Assembly: GCA_025361465.1 (NCBI GenBank) | Contig: JANYAG010000178.1 | Coordinates: 1-7,163, forward strand | Direction of reading: 5' to 3' | Source of the DNA: Gemmatimonadota bacterium | Lineage (GTDB): Bacteria > Gemmatimonadota > Gemmatimonadetes > Gemmatimonadales > GWC2-71-9 | DNA: 7,163 nucleotides | In this document: positions 1 to 6,451 of the stretch, piece by piece | Layout of the letters: each line of letters starts with the position of its first letter | Numbering within the stretch: the first letter of the stretch is position 1 | Made by a program: the position numbers and the translations under genes | The notes under the pieces: model-generated | The model's input: the letters and a program-made list of their open reading frames with translations, nothing else | What the model was told of the DNA's origin: nothing | Database searches by the model: none

Positions 1-60
1 GGCGACCTGATGGAGGCGCTCGCCGACGGGCCCGGCATGGAGAAAGAGGACCAGCTTCAT
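1..60 (-). CDS. Unidentified protein, N-terminal 20 codons only (fourth gene of the efflux operon)
   Basis: The frame begins at an ATG that overlaps the permease stop codon in an ATGA arrangement (positions 57-60), and it runs off the left edge of the window. A strong GGGGAGG Shine-Dalgarno sequence lies seven bases upstream, inside the permease gene. The visible residues are MKLVLFLHAGPVGERLHQVA, which look like a first beta strand followed by a helix with no signal peptide, so a cytoplasmic protein is likely. Small P-II-like proteins are known to follow some RND pumps, but 20 residues are not enough to claim that family. Existence is well supported by the overlap and ribosome binding site; the function is unknown. 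Confidence 0.6.
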   Translation of the reverse strand, partial: MKLVLFLHAGPVGERLHQVA

Positions 61-3000
61 GGCGACACCTCCCCGCGACGACGACGAAGTTCCCAGTAGA
101 GCAGCGGCACGATCACCATCGTCAGGGCCGTGGCCACCACCGCGCCGCTCATCAGCGCCACGGCCAGCCCCTGGAAGATCGGGTCGAGCACCATCACCAG
201 TCCGCCCGCGACCACGGCCGCGGCGGTGAGCGCGATTGGCCGGAAGCGGACTGTTCCCGCTTCGATCACCGCGTCGGCCAGCGAGGTGCCCCGCTCCTCC
301 GCAAGCTGGATGAAGTCCACCAGCAGGATCGAGTTGCGCACGATGATGCCCGCGAGGGCAATCATCCCGATCATCGACGTGGCGGGGATGTAGGCCCCGG
401 TGATCGCGTGGCCCGGCAGGATGCCGATCAGGGTGAGCGGAATCGGCGCCATGATCACCAGCGGAATGGTGTAGGACTGGAACCATCCCACCACCAGGAG
501 GTAGATCAACAGCAGCACCACGGCGAATGCCAGGCCCAAGTCGCGGAACACCTCGATGGTCACCTGCCATTCGCCGTCCCACTTGAGCGCCACTTCATCG
601 AGTTGTTCGGGCTGCACCGCGTTGTACCGCTTGATCTCCGCGCCGTTGACGCGAATGCTGTCGAGGGCCCGGTTCATTGCCATGATGGCGTAGACCGGCG
701 ATTCGATCGACCCGGCGACGTCGGCGGTGACGTAGATCACCGGCCGCAGGTTCTTCTGTTCGCGGCTCGTTTCGCGGGTGGTGGTGTCGACATGCACGAA
801 CCGCCCGAGTGGCATCGGACCAGTGGGCGTGGCCACCGGCAGCGAGAGCAGCGCTCCGAGCGAGGAACGACGCTCGAAGGGAAGCCGCGGCGTGATCGCC
901 ACCGGTTCACTCGCGAGCGGCCGGGTGAGCTGCGCCACCGGGGCGCCAGAAAGGCCCATCGCCAGCACCTGCGTCACCTGGTCGACACCGATGCCGGCAC
1001 CACCGGCCAGGGTCCGATCGACTCGCAGCGCCAGCCGTCCCTCGGGTGCTTCGACGGTCCAATCGACATCGACGACTCCGGGGGTCGCTTCCATCACCGC
1101 GCGCACCCGTTCGGCCGCCAGGAGACGAGTGCTGTCATCCGGGCCATAGACCTCGGCGACCAGCGTGCTCAACACCGGCGGTCCCGGCGGAATCTCGGCG
1201 ATCTTGGCGCGCGCGTGGTATCGCTGCGCGATCGAATCGACGATCGGCCGCACCGCGACCGCGATGCCATGGCTCTGCCGCTTGCGCTCCCCCTTGGGGG
1301 CGAGGTTCACCTGCACGTCGGCGACGTTGGCGCCCTGGCGCAGGAAGTAATGCCGCACCAGGCCATTGAAGTTGAACGGCGCCGCCGTGCCCGCGTACAC
1401 CTGCGTGCTGCGCACCTCGGGCACCTGGCGCAGGGCGACCGCGACCTCCTTTGCGGCGGCGTGCGTCGTCTCGAGCGTCGTCCCTTCGGGCAAGTCGAGC
1501 ACGACTTGGAATTCGTTCTTGTTGTCGAACGGCAGCATCTTGACCTGCACCAGCCGCAATCCCAGCAACGCCACCGAACCGAGCAGCAACAGACCGGTGC
1601 CGGCGTAAACCATCCGGCGCCGCTTCGGGTTGGTGAGCAGCACACCCATCAGCCGTGCATACCAACCCGTGGTCACCGGTTTCGACTCGATGCCGCCGGC
1701 CGGCGCAACCTTCACATGTCCACGCAGCAGCCGAAGCGCGAGGTACGGCGTCACGATGAACGCCACCGCCAGCGACGCGAGCATCGCCGCCGACGCGCCG
1801 ATCGGGATCGGCCGCATGTAGGGACCCATCATCCCCGACACGAACGCCATCGGGAGGATCGCCGCGATCACGGTGAAGGTGGCGAGGATGGTCGGATTGC
1901 CGACTTCATCGACGCCTTCGATGGCCGCTTGTTCGGGTGTGGTGCCGCCCTTGGCGAGATGACGATAGATGTTCTCGACCACCACGATCGCGTCATCGAC
2001 CAGGATGCCGATCGAGAAGATCAGCGCGAAGAGGGTGATGCGGTTGAGGGTGTAGCCCAGGATGTAGTAGGTGAAGAGCGTGAGGGCGAGTGTCACCGGC
2101 ACCGCCACGAGCACCACCAGCGCCTCGCGCATGCCCAGGAAGACCCAGATCAGTGCGGTCACCGAGAGGGTGGCGATCAGCAGGTGGAGCATCAACTCAC
2201 TCGCCTTGTCCGCCGCCGTGGCGCCGTAGTTCCGCGTCACCTCGATGGTGACACGCTCGGGCACCAGCCGACCACGAGCCGCGTCCACCCGCTTCATGAC
2301 CTGTTCGGCCAGGTGGGTCGCATTGGATCCAGGGCGCTTGGCAATCGCCAGTGTAACCGCCGGCTCCGCACCACTGCTGCCAACCTGCTCGACGTAATTC
2401 CCCCGTTCAGCAGGGCCCTCAGTCACCGTCGCGACGCCACCGAGATAGACAGGCCCGCCATTCCGCAGACCCACGACCACTCGTCGCGCATCCTCCGCCG
2501 AGGTGATCGGTGCACCGGCGCTCACCAGCCAGACCTGATCGCCGGTGGCAAATTCGCCCGCCTGCAGCCGAGCGGTGGCGCTGCGCAGCGCCAGCGCCAC
2601 TTCGCCGGGTGTCACGCCACTCGCGGCCAGGCGCGCCGGATCGAGCTCGACCCGCAGCGTCGGCGCCTCGCCGCCGGTCAGGAAGGTGTGCGCGACATCG
2701 GGGACCGTGCGCACTTCGTCCTCGACCTGGCGGGCAATCCGGCGGAGCGCGTCGGCATCGAGCCCGCCGCCGTGCAGCGTCAGCGTCAGGACCGGGACAT
2801 CGTCGATGCCATGGGGTGTCACCAGCGGTGTCGGCGTCCCCGGGGGCGCCTCGACCATCGCGGCCTGCAACTTGACGTGCACCGCGGTGACACTGCGTTC
2901 GAGGTCCTGCCCCACCGCAAAGCGAACCGTCACCATCGCGAAGCCATCGCCGGCATGACCGTAGACGTATTCGACCCCCGGAATCTCCCGCATCCGCTGT

Positions 3001-3212
3001 TCGATCGGGCGCACCAGTTGCTGCTCAATTTCCGCCGGTCCCGCACCGGGCAGCATCGCCGTCACGTCGATCATCGGGACGGAGATCTGCGGCTCTTCCT
3101 CGCGCGGCGTGGCAACGATCGCCAGCGCGCCCAGCGAAAGCGCCGCAATGGCCACCAGTGGCGTCAACTTGGAATGGAGCCACGCCCCGGCAATTCGGCC
3201 GGCGATCCCCAT
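57..3212 (-). CDS. RND efflux permease, HAE (AcrB-like) type
   Basis: This is the inner-membrane, proton-driven pump of a tripartite efflux system, expected to work as a trimer with the adaptor and channel encoded upstream. It has 1051 residues, the normal RND size. TM1 is near residues 16-35, TM2-TM6 near 339-495, TM7 near 535-553 and TM8-TM12 near 890-1040, with two large periplasmic loops (about 36-338 and 555-888). TM4 carries the sequence GILVDDAIVVVEN with D406 and D407, matching the AcrB proton-relay pair. TM10 has GIIVRNSILLVDF, so the AcrB Lys940 position is an Arg (R959). TM11 keeps the RPI..T pattern (R991, T996). This favours drug or hydrophobe export over metal export; the substrate is unknown. 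The ATG at 3212 is chosen because AGGAG lies seven bases upstream; a GTG at 3215 is also possible. The frame is intact and shares one base with the adaptor stop. Confidence 0.96.
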   Translation of the reverse strand: MGIAGRIAGAWLHSKLTPLVAIAALSLGALAIVATPREEEPQISVPMIDVTAMLPGAGPAEIEQQLVRPIEQRMREIPGVEYVYGHAGDGFAMVTVRFAVGQDLERSVTAVHVKLQAAMVEAPPGTPTPLVTPHGIDDVPVLTLTLHGGGLDADALRRIARQVEDEVRTVPDVAHTFLTGGEAPTLRVELDPARLAASGVTPGEVALALRSATARLQAGEFATGDQVWLVSAGAPITSAEDARRVVVGLRNGGPVYLGGVATVTEGPAERGNYVEQVGSSGAEPAVTLAIAKRPGSNATHLAEQVMKRVDAARGRLVPERVTIEVTRNYGATAADKASELMLHLLIATLSVTALIWVFLGMREALVVLVAVPVTLALTLFTYYILGYTLNRITLFALIFSIGILVDDAIVVVENIYRHLAKGGTTPEQAAIEGVDEVGNPTILATFTVIAAILPMAFVSGMMGPYMRPIPIGASAAMLASLAVAFIVTPYLALRLLRGHVKVAPAGGIESKPVTTGWYARLMGVLLTNPKRRRMVYAGTGLLLLGSVALLGLRLVQVKMLPFDNKNEFQVVLDLPEGTTLETTHAAAKEVAVALRQVPEVRSTQVYAGTAAPFNFNGLVRHYFLRQGANVADVQVNLAPKGERKRQSHGIAVAVRPIVDSIAQRYHARAKIAEIPPGPPVLSTLVAEVYGPDDSTRLLAAERVRAVMEATPGVVDVDWTVEAPEGRLALRVDRTLAGGAGIGVDQVTQVLAMGLSGAPVAQLTRPLASEPVAITPRLPFERRSSLGALLSLPVATPTGPMPLGRFVHVDTTTRETSREQKNLRPVIYVTADVAGSIESPVYAIMAMNRALDSIRVNGAEIKRYNAVQPEQLDEVALKWDGEWQVTIEVFRDLGLAFAVVLLLIYLLVVGWFQSYTIPLVIMAPIPLTLIGILPGHAITGAYIPATSMIGMIALAGIIVRNSILLVDFIQLAEERGTSLADAVIEAGTVRFRPIALTAAAVVAGGLVMVLDPIFQGLAVALMSGAVVATALTMVIVPLLYWELRRRRGEVSP

Positions 3213-4231
3213 CACCGCGCTCCTGCCGAGGGCACCAGCACCGAATCGCCCGCGCCAAGACCCGACAGCACTTCGGTGCGATCACCCACCACGCCGCCGA
3301 TGCGAAGCCAGGTGAGTTCGGCCGTGCCGTGCATCCGGCGCCGAACGCCAACCAGATCGCCCTGCCGCACCAGTGACGCCGTCGGCACCAGCACCACATG
3401 ACGAGTCCCGGTCGTCACCAGCAGCGTTGCCGCACTTCCGGCGAGGAACTTGCCGCCACCGTTCGCGACGATGGCGTTGACCATGTAGAGGTTGCCACCG
3501 CTGGGAACGACACCTTCGATCGTCGCCTCCGCGGCCACGCTCTCGAGCCGGGCCTGGATGCGGCCCCCCTTTGCCATCCCGCGGGCGAGGGCGGCAGGGA
3601 TCGCCGCCGAGATGCGCAGGCGATCGCTTGCCTCCACCATGAGGAGCGGTGCACCCGGCGCGGCAAACGCTCCGACATCGACGAAGCGGTGGGTGACGAT
3701 CCCGTCGAACGGTGCCCGCACCTCGGCGTACGTGGCGCTCGCTTCCAGTTCGGCGGCCGCGGCCTGGGCAGCAGCCAGCCCCGACGTTGCCCGGGCCAGG
3801 CCAGCCGTTGCCGCGTCGAGTTGCGCCTTGGGCGCGGCACTGTCGGCGTAGAGGGCGCGCATCCGGGACGCGGTGACGGCCGCGAGATCGTGCATGGCGG
3901 TGGCTTCGGCCACGCCAGCAGCGACCTGCTTCCGCTTGGCGTCGAGGTCACTGGCATCGAGACGCACCAGCACGTCGCCGCGGTGGACCGGTGCGCCTTC
4001 CAGCGGGATCACCGCGGTGATCGTCGCCATCAGGCGCGTGCTGAGGGTCGCCCGCTCGACCGGATCGGCGACGCCCGTCGCTTCGAAGTAGTCGGGACGG
4101 ATAGTGTCGGTCACCGCGACGGCTTGTCCCGTCACTGGTGGCGGCGCGACCGGCTTGGGTTCCTTGCTCCCGCCGCACCCGGCGATGGTGGCGCTCACCA
4201 GCAGCAGCATTCCCGCTCGTCCACGTGGCAT
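3212..4231 (-). CDS. RND efflux periplasmic adaptor (membrane fusion protein), lipoprotein
   Basis: This protein would bridge the inner-membrane permease and the outer-membrane channel. It has 339 residues. The N-terminus is a lipoprotein signal ending in the lipobox IAGC (Cys19), followed by GGSK and a Pro-rich linker. A first half-lipoyl segment (about 74-92, with PVHRGDVLVRLD) precedes an Ala-rich alpha-helical hairpin (about 95-165). A second half-lipoyl segment follows (about 169-199, starting AEVRAPFDGIVTHRF), then a beta-barrel region and a C-terminal membrane-proximal domain ending GLGAGDSVLVPSAGAR. This is the usual HlyD_D23/AcrA order, on the short side for the family. Residue +2 after the lipid Cys is Gly rather than Asp, so the enterobacterial rule would not predict inner-membrane retention; that rule may not apply here. 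GGGAG five bases upstream supports the ATG at 4231 over ATG 4234 or GTG 4237. The channel stop codon lies just ahead of it. Confidence 0.94.
   Translation of the reverse strand: MPRGRAGMLLLVSATIAGCGGSKEPKPVAPPPVTGQAVAVTDTIRPDYFEATGVADPVERATLSTRLMATITAVIPLEGAPVHRGDVLVRLDASDLDAKRKQVAAGVAEATAMHDLAAVTASRMRALYADSAAPKAQLDAATAGLARATSGLAAAQAAAAELEASATYAEVRAPFDGIVTHRFVDVGAFAAPGAPLLMVEASDRLRISAAIPAALARGMAKGGRIQARLESVAAEATIEGVVPSGGNLYMVNAIVANGGGKFLAGSAATLLVTTGTRHVVLVPTASLVRQGDLVGVRRRMHGTAELTWLRIGGVVGDRTEVLSGLGAGDSVLVPSAGAR
3220..3224 (-). promoter_or_regulatory. Shine-Dalgarno of the permease gene (AGGAG)
   Basis: AGGAG lies inside the end of the adaptor gene, seven bases before ATG 3212 and four before GTG 3215. 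It supports re-initiation at the adaptor-permease junction and slightly favours the ATG. Confidence 0.65.
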
Positions 4232-4233
4232 CA

Positions 4234-5592
4234 TCACTCCCGGATTCCGTCGGCGGCGTCGAGCGCGACCGCCATGGTGGTCAGGTCTGTTCCATGGGCG
4301 CGGACCTGCATTGCGTGGGCGACCAGCAGGTCGTATCGCGCTTTCGCTTCGGCGAGGCGAACCCCAAGTTCGGTCGCCTGGGCATCGAGCAACTCCGTCA
4401 CCGCCGCGAGCCCGCCGTCGTACTTCCGCCCGACAATGCGATGTGCCTCGGTGGCCTGCGTGACGGCGTCGCTGGCAATCGCCAATGCCCGGGTCGCCAC
4501 CGTGACTGCAATGTCCGCTGCCTGCACCTCGAGCGTCGCCCCGGCGCGCACCGCTTCGCTCCCGGCGCGGGCCGCTTGCACATCAGCGGCGGCGTTCCGG
4601 CGGGCGGCCAGTTCGGCACCGCCCGAGAACGGTGACCAGGAGGCCATCACGCCAACCGTCCACATCGACGGGCCTCCCGCCAGCGCCCGCGGATCGTGCC
4701 AGTCGTAGCGTGCGAAGCCGTTGACTCGCGGCAGCAGGGCGGCATCCGCCGCGCGACGTGCCGCGGTCGCCGCGGCCACGCCGGCCTCTGCCATGCGCAC
4801 ATCAGCACGGGCGGCTGGTGTCGCGGTGTCGCCTGCCCCGTCCATGTGACGAGGCACCACGACGGGAAGCGTGAAGCCGGTGTCGTTCGGGCTGCCGAGC
4901 AGGAGCGCCAACTGCAGCCGTGACAAGGCGGCCTGACCGCGGGCAGCGACCAGCTGGGTTTCAACTTCACCTTGCTTGACCGAGGCGAGCAGGGCATCCG
5001 ATCGGGTGACGATCCCGTTGGCCACCGCGGACTCTGCCTGGCGCACATGCGAGCGCGCCGCGATGTTGGCCGCCTCAAGCGTCGCCACCTGCTCGGTGGC
5101 GAGCACCGCGCCGAAATAGGCGCGCACCACATCGAGACGGCTGCCGGTTGCCACCCATTCGGCGCTGGCACCCGCCGCGGCGGCGGCATGGCCGGCGGCC
5201 GAGCGTCCGGCCCAGGCGTCGACATTCAGCAACGGTGCCTCAAGCACTACGCCGGTGCCGACGTCGCTCCGCGCCGCCGGGAAGTTGAGCGACGCGGGGT
5301 CGAACGCCTGCGGTGTCACCAGACGTTGCCGCATCAGGAAGCCGAACGTGGCCAGCGGGTCGGTCGAGCGGACCCACCCCGCCTCGGCGCGAACAGTCGG
5401 CAGGATGCCGCGCAGCGTGGCGGCGGCACGGGCATCGGCCGCCCGGGCGGTGGCGCTGGCGACCCGGTTGCCATAGCCCAGCACATCGGCCCGGCGGAAC
5501 GCCTCGCCCAGCGAGAGCGGCGCCTGGGCCGACAGCGAGGGGGCCAGGGCCAGCAGCGCGAGGCCGCGAATCCAGCGGAAAGGGGTTGACAT
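4234..5592 (-). CDS. TolC family outer-membrane efflux channel
   Basis: This is the outer-membrane exit duct of the tripartite pump and the first gene of the operon. It has 452 residues, a normal TolC/OEP length. The N-terminus is a classic signal peptide: basic start (FRWIRG), hydrophobic core (LALLALAPSL) and cleavage site SAQA before residue 25. The mature part starts PLSLGEAF, the usual opening of OEP repeats. It then shows two Ala/Arg/Glu-rich alpha-helical repeats (about 25-235 and 255-440) with beta-strand pieces between, for example LNFPAARSDVGTGVVLEAPL and MWTVGVMASWSPFSGG, the latter being the typical strand of the second repeat. KYDGGLAAVTELLDAQ (about 390-405) matches the conserved helix after the second strand. 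The start is unusual: no Shine-Dalgarno precedes the ATG, which sits inside a perfect inverted repeat just downstream of a strong promoter. No other start gives a full signal peptide. Confidence 0.94.
   Translation of the reverse strand: MSTPFRWIRGLALLALAPSLSAQAPLSLGEAFRRADVLGYGNRVASATARAADARAAATLRGILPTVRAEAGWVRSTDPLATFGFLMRQRLVTPQAFDPASLNFPAARSDVGTGVVLEAPLLNVDAWAGRSAAGHAAAAAGASAEWVATGSRLDVVRAYFGAVLATEQVATLEAANIAARSHVRQAESAVANGIVTRSDALLASVKQGEVETQLVAARGQAALSRLQLALLLGSPNDTGFTLPVVVPRHMDGAGDTATPAARADVRMAEAGVAAATAARRAADAALLPRVNGFARYDWHDPRALAGGPSMWTVGVMASWSPFSGGAELAARRNAAADVQAARAGSEAVRAGATLEVQAADIAVTVATRALAIASDAVTQATEAHRIVGRKYDGGLAAVTELLDAQATELGVRLAEAKARYDLLVAHAMQVRAHGTDLTTMAVALDAADGIRE
4237..4241 (-). 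promoter_or_regulatory. Shine-Dalgarno of the adaptor gene (GGGAG)
   Basis: GGGAG formed by the last codons of the channel gene lies five bases before the ATG at 4231. It overlaps the GTG at 4237 and is only two bases from the ATG at 4234, so it points to 4231 as the adaptor start. Confidence 0.55.
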
Positions 5593-5601
5593 ATTGTCAA
5601 C
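5585..5601. repeat. Perfect inverted repeat spanning the channel start codon
   Basis: GTTGACA-TAT-TGTCAAC is a perfect 7-bp inverted repeat with a 3-bp centre. The ATG of the channel gene (5590-5592, minus strand) lies inside it. The right arm continues an 11-bp direct repeat, ATATTGTCAAC, present at 5591-5601 and again at 5619-5629, 28 bp apart. It could be a second operator or could form a small hairpin at the 5' end of the pump mRNA; the sequence alone does not decide. Confidence 0.7.
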
Positions 5602-5623
5602 TATATAGCCATATGGTTATATT
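5594..5623 (+). promoter_or_regulatory. Putative promoter for the ArsR-family gene
   Basis: On the plus strand a -35 candidate TTGTCA (5594-5599) is followed, after 18 bp, by a -10 candidate TATATT (5618-5623). Each differs from the sigma-70-type consensus at one base. Transcription would begin near 5630 and give a leader of about 40 bases carrying the AGGAGG ribosome binding site. It overlaps the opposite-facing pump promoter and the central palindrome, which fits autoregulation. Confidence 0.5.
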
Positions 5624-5628
5624 GTCAA
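5600..5628 (-). promoter_or_regulatory. Near-consensus promoter of the efflux operon
   Basis: On the minus strand TTGACA (5628-5623, all six consensus bases) is followed by a 17-bp spacer and TATAGT (5605-5600, five of six). The expected start of transcription, seven to nine bases beyond the -10 element, is 5594-5592. This coincides with the A of the channel ATG at 5592, so the mRNA would be leaderless. No other promoter-like pair is needed for the operon. Confidence 0.7.
5603..5622. promoter_or_regulatory. Probable ArsR operator, 20-bp near-palindrome
   Basis: ATATAGCCATATGGTTATAT is symmetric in nine of ten base pairs; the one break is G5608 against T5617. It fills the spacer and part of the -10 element of the pump promoter and lies between the -35 and -10 elements of the plus-strand promoter. 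ArsR/SmtB dimers are known to bind AT-rich imperfect palindromes at their own promoters. That the neighbouring repressor binds here is inference from position and symmetry. Confidence 0.65.
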
Positions 5629-5661
5629 CCAGGCAGTCGCGGCAGTAGCTTTCGGCACTCC

Positions 5662-5667
5662 AGGAGG
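5662..5667 (+). promoter_or_regulatory. Shine-Dalgarno of the ArsR-family gene (AGGAGG)
   Basis: A full AGGAGG lies five bases before ATG 5673 and fixes that start. Its presence contrasts with the absence of any such motif before the divergent channel gene. Confidence 0.8.
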
Positions 5668-5672
5668 GACCC

Positions 5673-6005
5673 ATGGCCAAGTTGACCCCGGAACTGATGG
5701 ACATCGTGGCGGAGCGCTTCCGGGTGCTGGGCGAGCCAATGCGCATTCGCATTCTCGATGCGCTGCGGCAGCGGGAACGCACCGTCGGCGACCTGGTGGC
5801 GGCCACCGGCGCCACCCAGGCCAACATCTCCAAGCACCTGACCCTGCTGCACCGGCTCGGCTTCGTGGCCCGGCGCAAGGAGGGGACGCACGTCTTCTAC
5901 CGGGTCGACGACCCGGATGTCTTCTCGCTTTGCGACCTGGTCTGTGGTGGCGCCCGCGCGCGCCTCAGGAAGGACACCAACGCCCTACGGGTCGGTGCGC
6001 GCTAG
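5673..6005 (+). CDS. ArsR/SmtB-family transcriptional repressor
   Basis: This is a 110-residue winged-helix DNA-binding protein, the family's usual size, expected to act as a dimer and repress the divergent efflux operon and itself. The helix-turn-helix runs from TVGDLVAATGATQANISKHL (about 37-56) through LTLLHRLG, and the wing follows (FVARRKEGTHVFYRV, about 64-78). The N-terminal helices include RVLGEPMRIRILDAL, a typical family segment. The ELCVC-type As(III) site of the recognition helix is absent, and there is no Cys in the early helix used by the persulfide sensors BigR/SqrR. The only cysteines are C87 and C91 (CDLVC), one helical turn apart in the predicted alpha-5 helix, so they could form a two-thiol sensing site. 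The inducer is unknown. The last codon overlaps the convergent glycosylase gene. Confidence 0.93.
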   Translation: MAKLTPELMDIVAERFRVLGEPMRIRILDALRQRERTVGDLVAATGATQANISKHLTLLHRLGFVARRKEGTHVFYRVDDPDVFSLCDLVCGGARARLRKDTNALRVGAR

Positions 6006-6436
6006 CGCGGCACCCTCTCCCACGGCGCGATGGGGCCCGGTTGACAACGGAACAGCGGATGACAGGCGGGACGCACCACATCCTGCCACTGCGCCAGCGT
6101 GACACGATGGCGCTTCCGCAACTTGTGCCGCAGGTGCTGCCACTCATGGGCGAGTTGGCGCGAGCTTACCACGATCGAGGCAACGACTCGCACTGGCCCG
6201 ACTTTCGACCGGTCGAAGTGGTAGCCCCGCCGGGTGGCCTCATCATGAATCGCGGCGAGGTAGCAGTTGATCGCCGAGCGCGGCTGCGGGTGGGCCTTGA
6301 AGCGTTCGAGTTGGGGATGGTGACGGTAGCCCCGCGTTTCGCCCCGCAGCACCGCCTTGGCCAGCAGCGCCTCGCGCCAGAGCGCCACCAGTCCCTGCGG
6401 ATCGAGATACTTGGGATGGAGCGACCAGAGGCGCAT
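6002..6436 (-). CDS. Pyrimidine dimer DNA glycosylase (T4 endonuclease V-like, Pyr_excise) family protein
   Basis: Members related to T4 endonuclease V cut the glycosyl bond at UV-induced pyrimidine dimers and nick the resulting abasic site. The 144-residue protein begins MRLWSLHPKYLD and ends with HPLFRCQPGPIAPWE, both of which I recognise from the bacterial branch of this family. Aligning LDPQGLVALWREA with the T4 segment LADQHLMAEYREL puts R21 and E22 on the T4 residues Arg22 and catalytic Glu23. With this one-residue offset, T4 Thr2, whose amino group is the nucleophile, falls on Met1 here. The gene starts 15 bases after the ribbon-helix-helix gene; the only GAGG overlaps that gene's stop and lies 13 bases away, so translation is probably coupled. 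Its stop shares CTAG with the arsR stop. Activity on UV lesions is inferred from family. Confidence 0.8.
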   Translation of the reverse strand: MRLWSLHPKYLDPQGLVALWREALLAKAVLRGETRGYRHHPQLERFKAHPQPRSAINCYLAAIHDEATRRGYHFDRSKVGPVRVVASIVVSSRQLAHEWQHLRHKLRKRHRVTLAQWQDVVRPACHPLFRCQPGPIAPWERVPR

Positions 6437-6451
6437 GGAAGGGTCTGGTCC

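Noticed and set aside
1..99. A plus-strand frame entering from the left edge (GDLMEALADGPG...) ending near 99
   Set aside because: It would overlap the permease 3' end by about 40 bases. The minus-strand start at 60 with a strong Shine-Dalgarno explains the same bases better.
408..3401. A 997-codon open frame on the plus strand opposite the permease gene
   Set aside because: Its product is dominated by Arg, His, Asp and Gln with no domain, membrane or fold pattern, as expected for the antisense reading of a GC-rich gene. The opposite strand encodes an unmistakable RND permease.
3398..4708. A 436-codon plus-strand frame opposite the adaptor and channel genes, plus similar frames at 4138-4635 and 4972-5589
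   Set aside because: These are low-complexity Arg/Gly/Ala/His-rich products with no ribosome binding site logic. They are shadows of well-recognised genes on the minus strand.
5630..5672. Possible attenuator or riboswitch in the arsR leader
   Set aside because: The leader is only about 40 bases and shows no convincing stem-loop or terminator hairpin.
6040..6052. Another GTTGACAAC sequence resembling the promoter and operator half-sites
   Set aside because: It lies inside the glycosylase coding region, with no paired -10 element or partner half-site, so it is most likely coincidence.
6437..6451. Possible toxin remnant between the antitoxin-like gene and the glycosylase gene
   Set aside because: Only 15 bases are present, with nothing resembling a MazF/PemK or RelE sequence.
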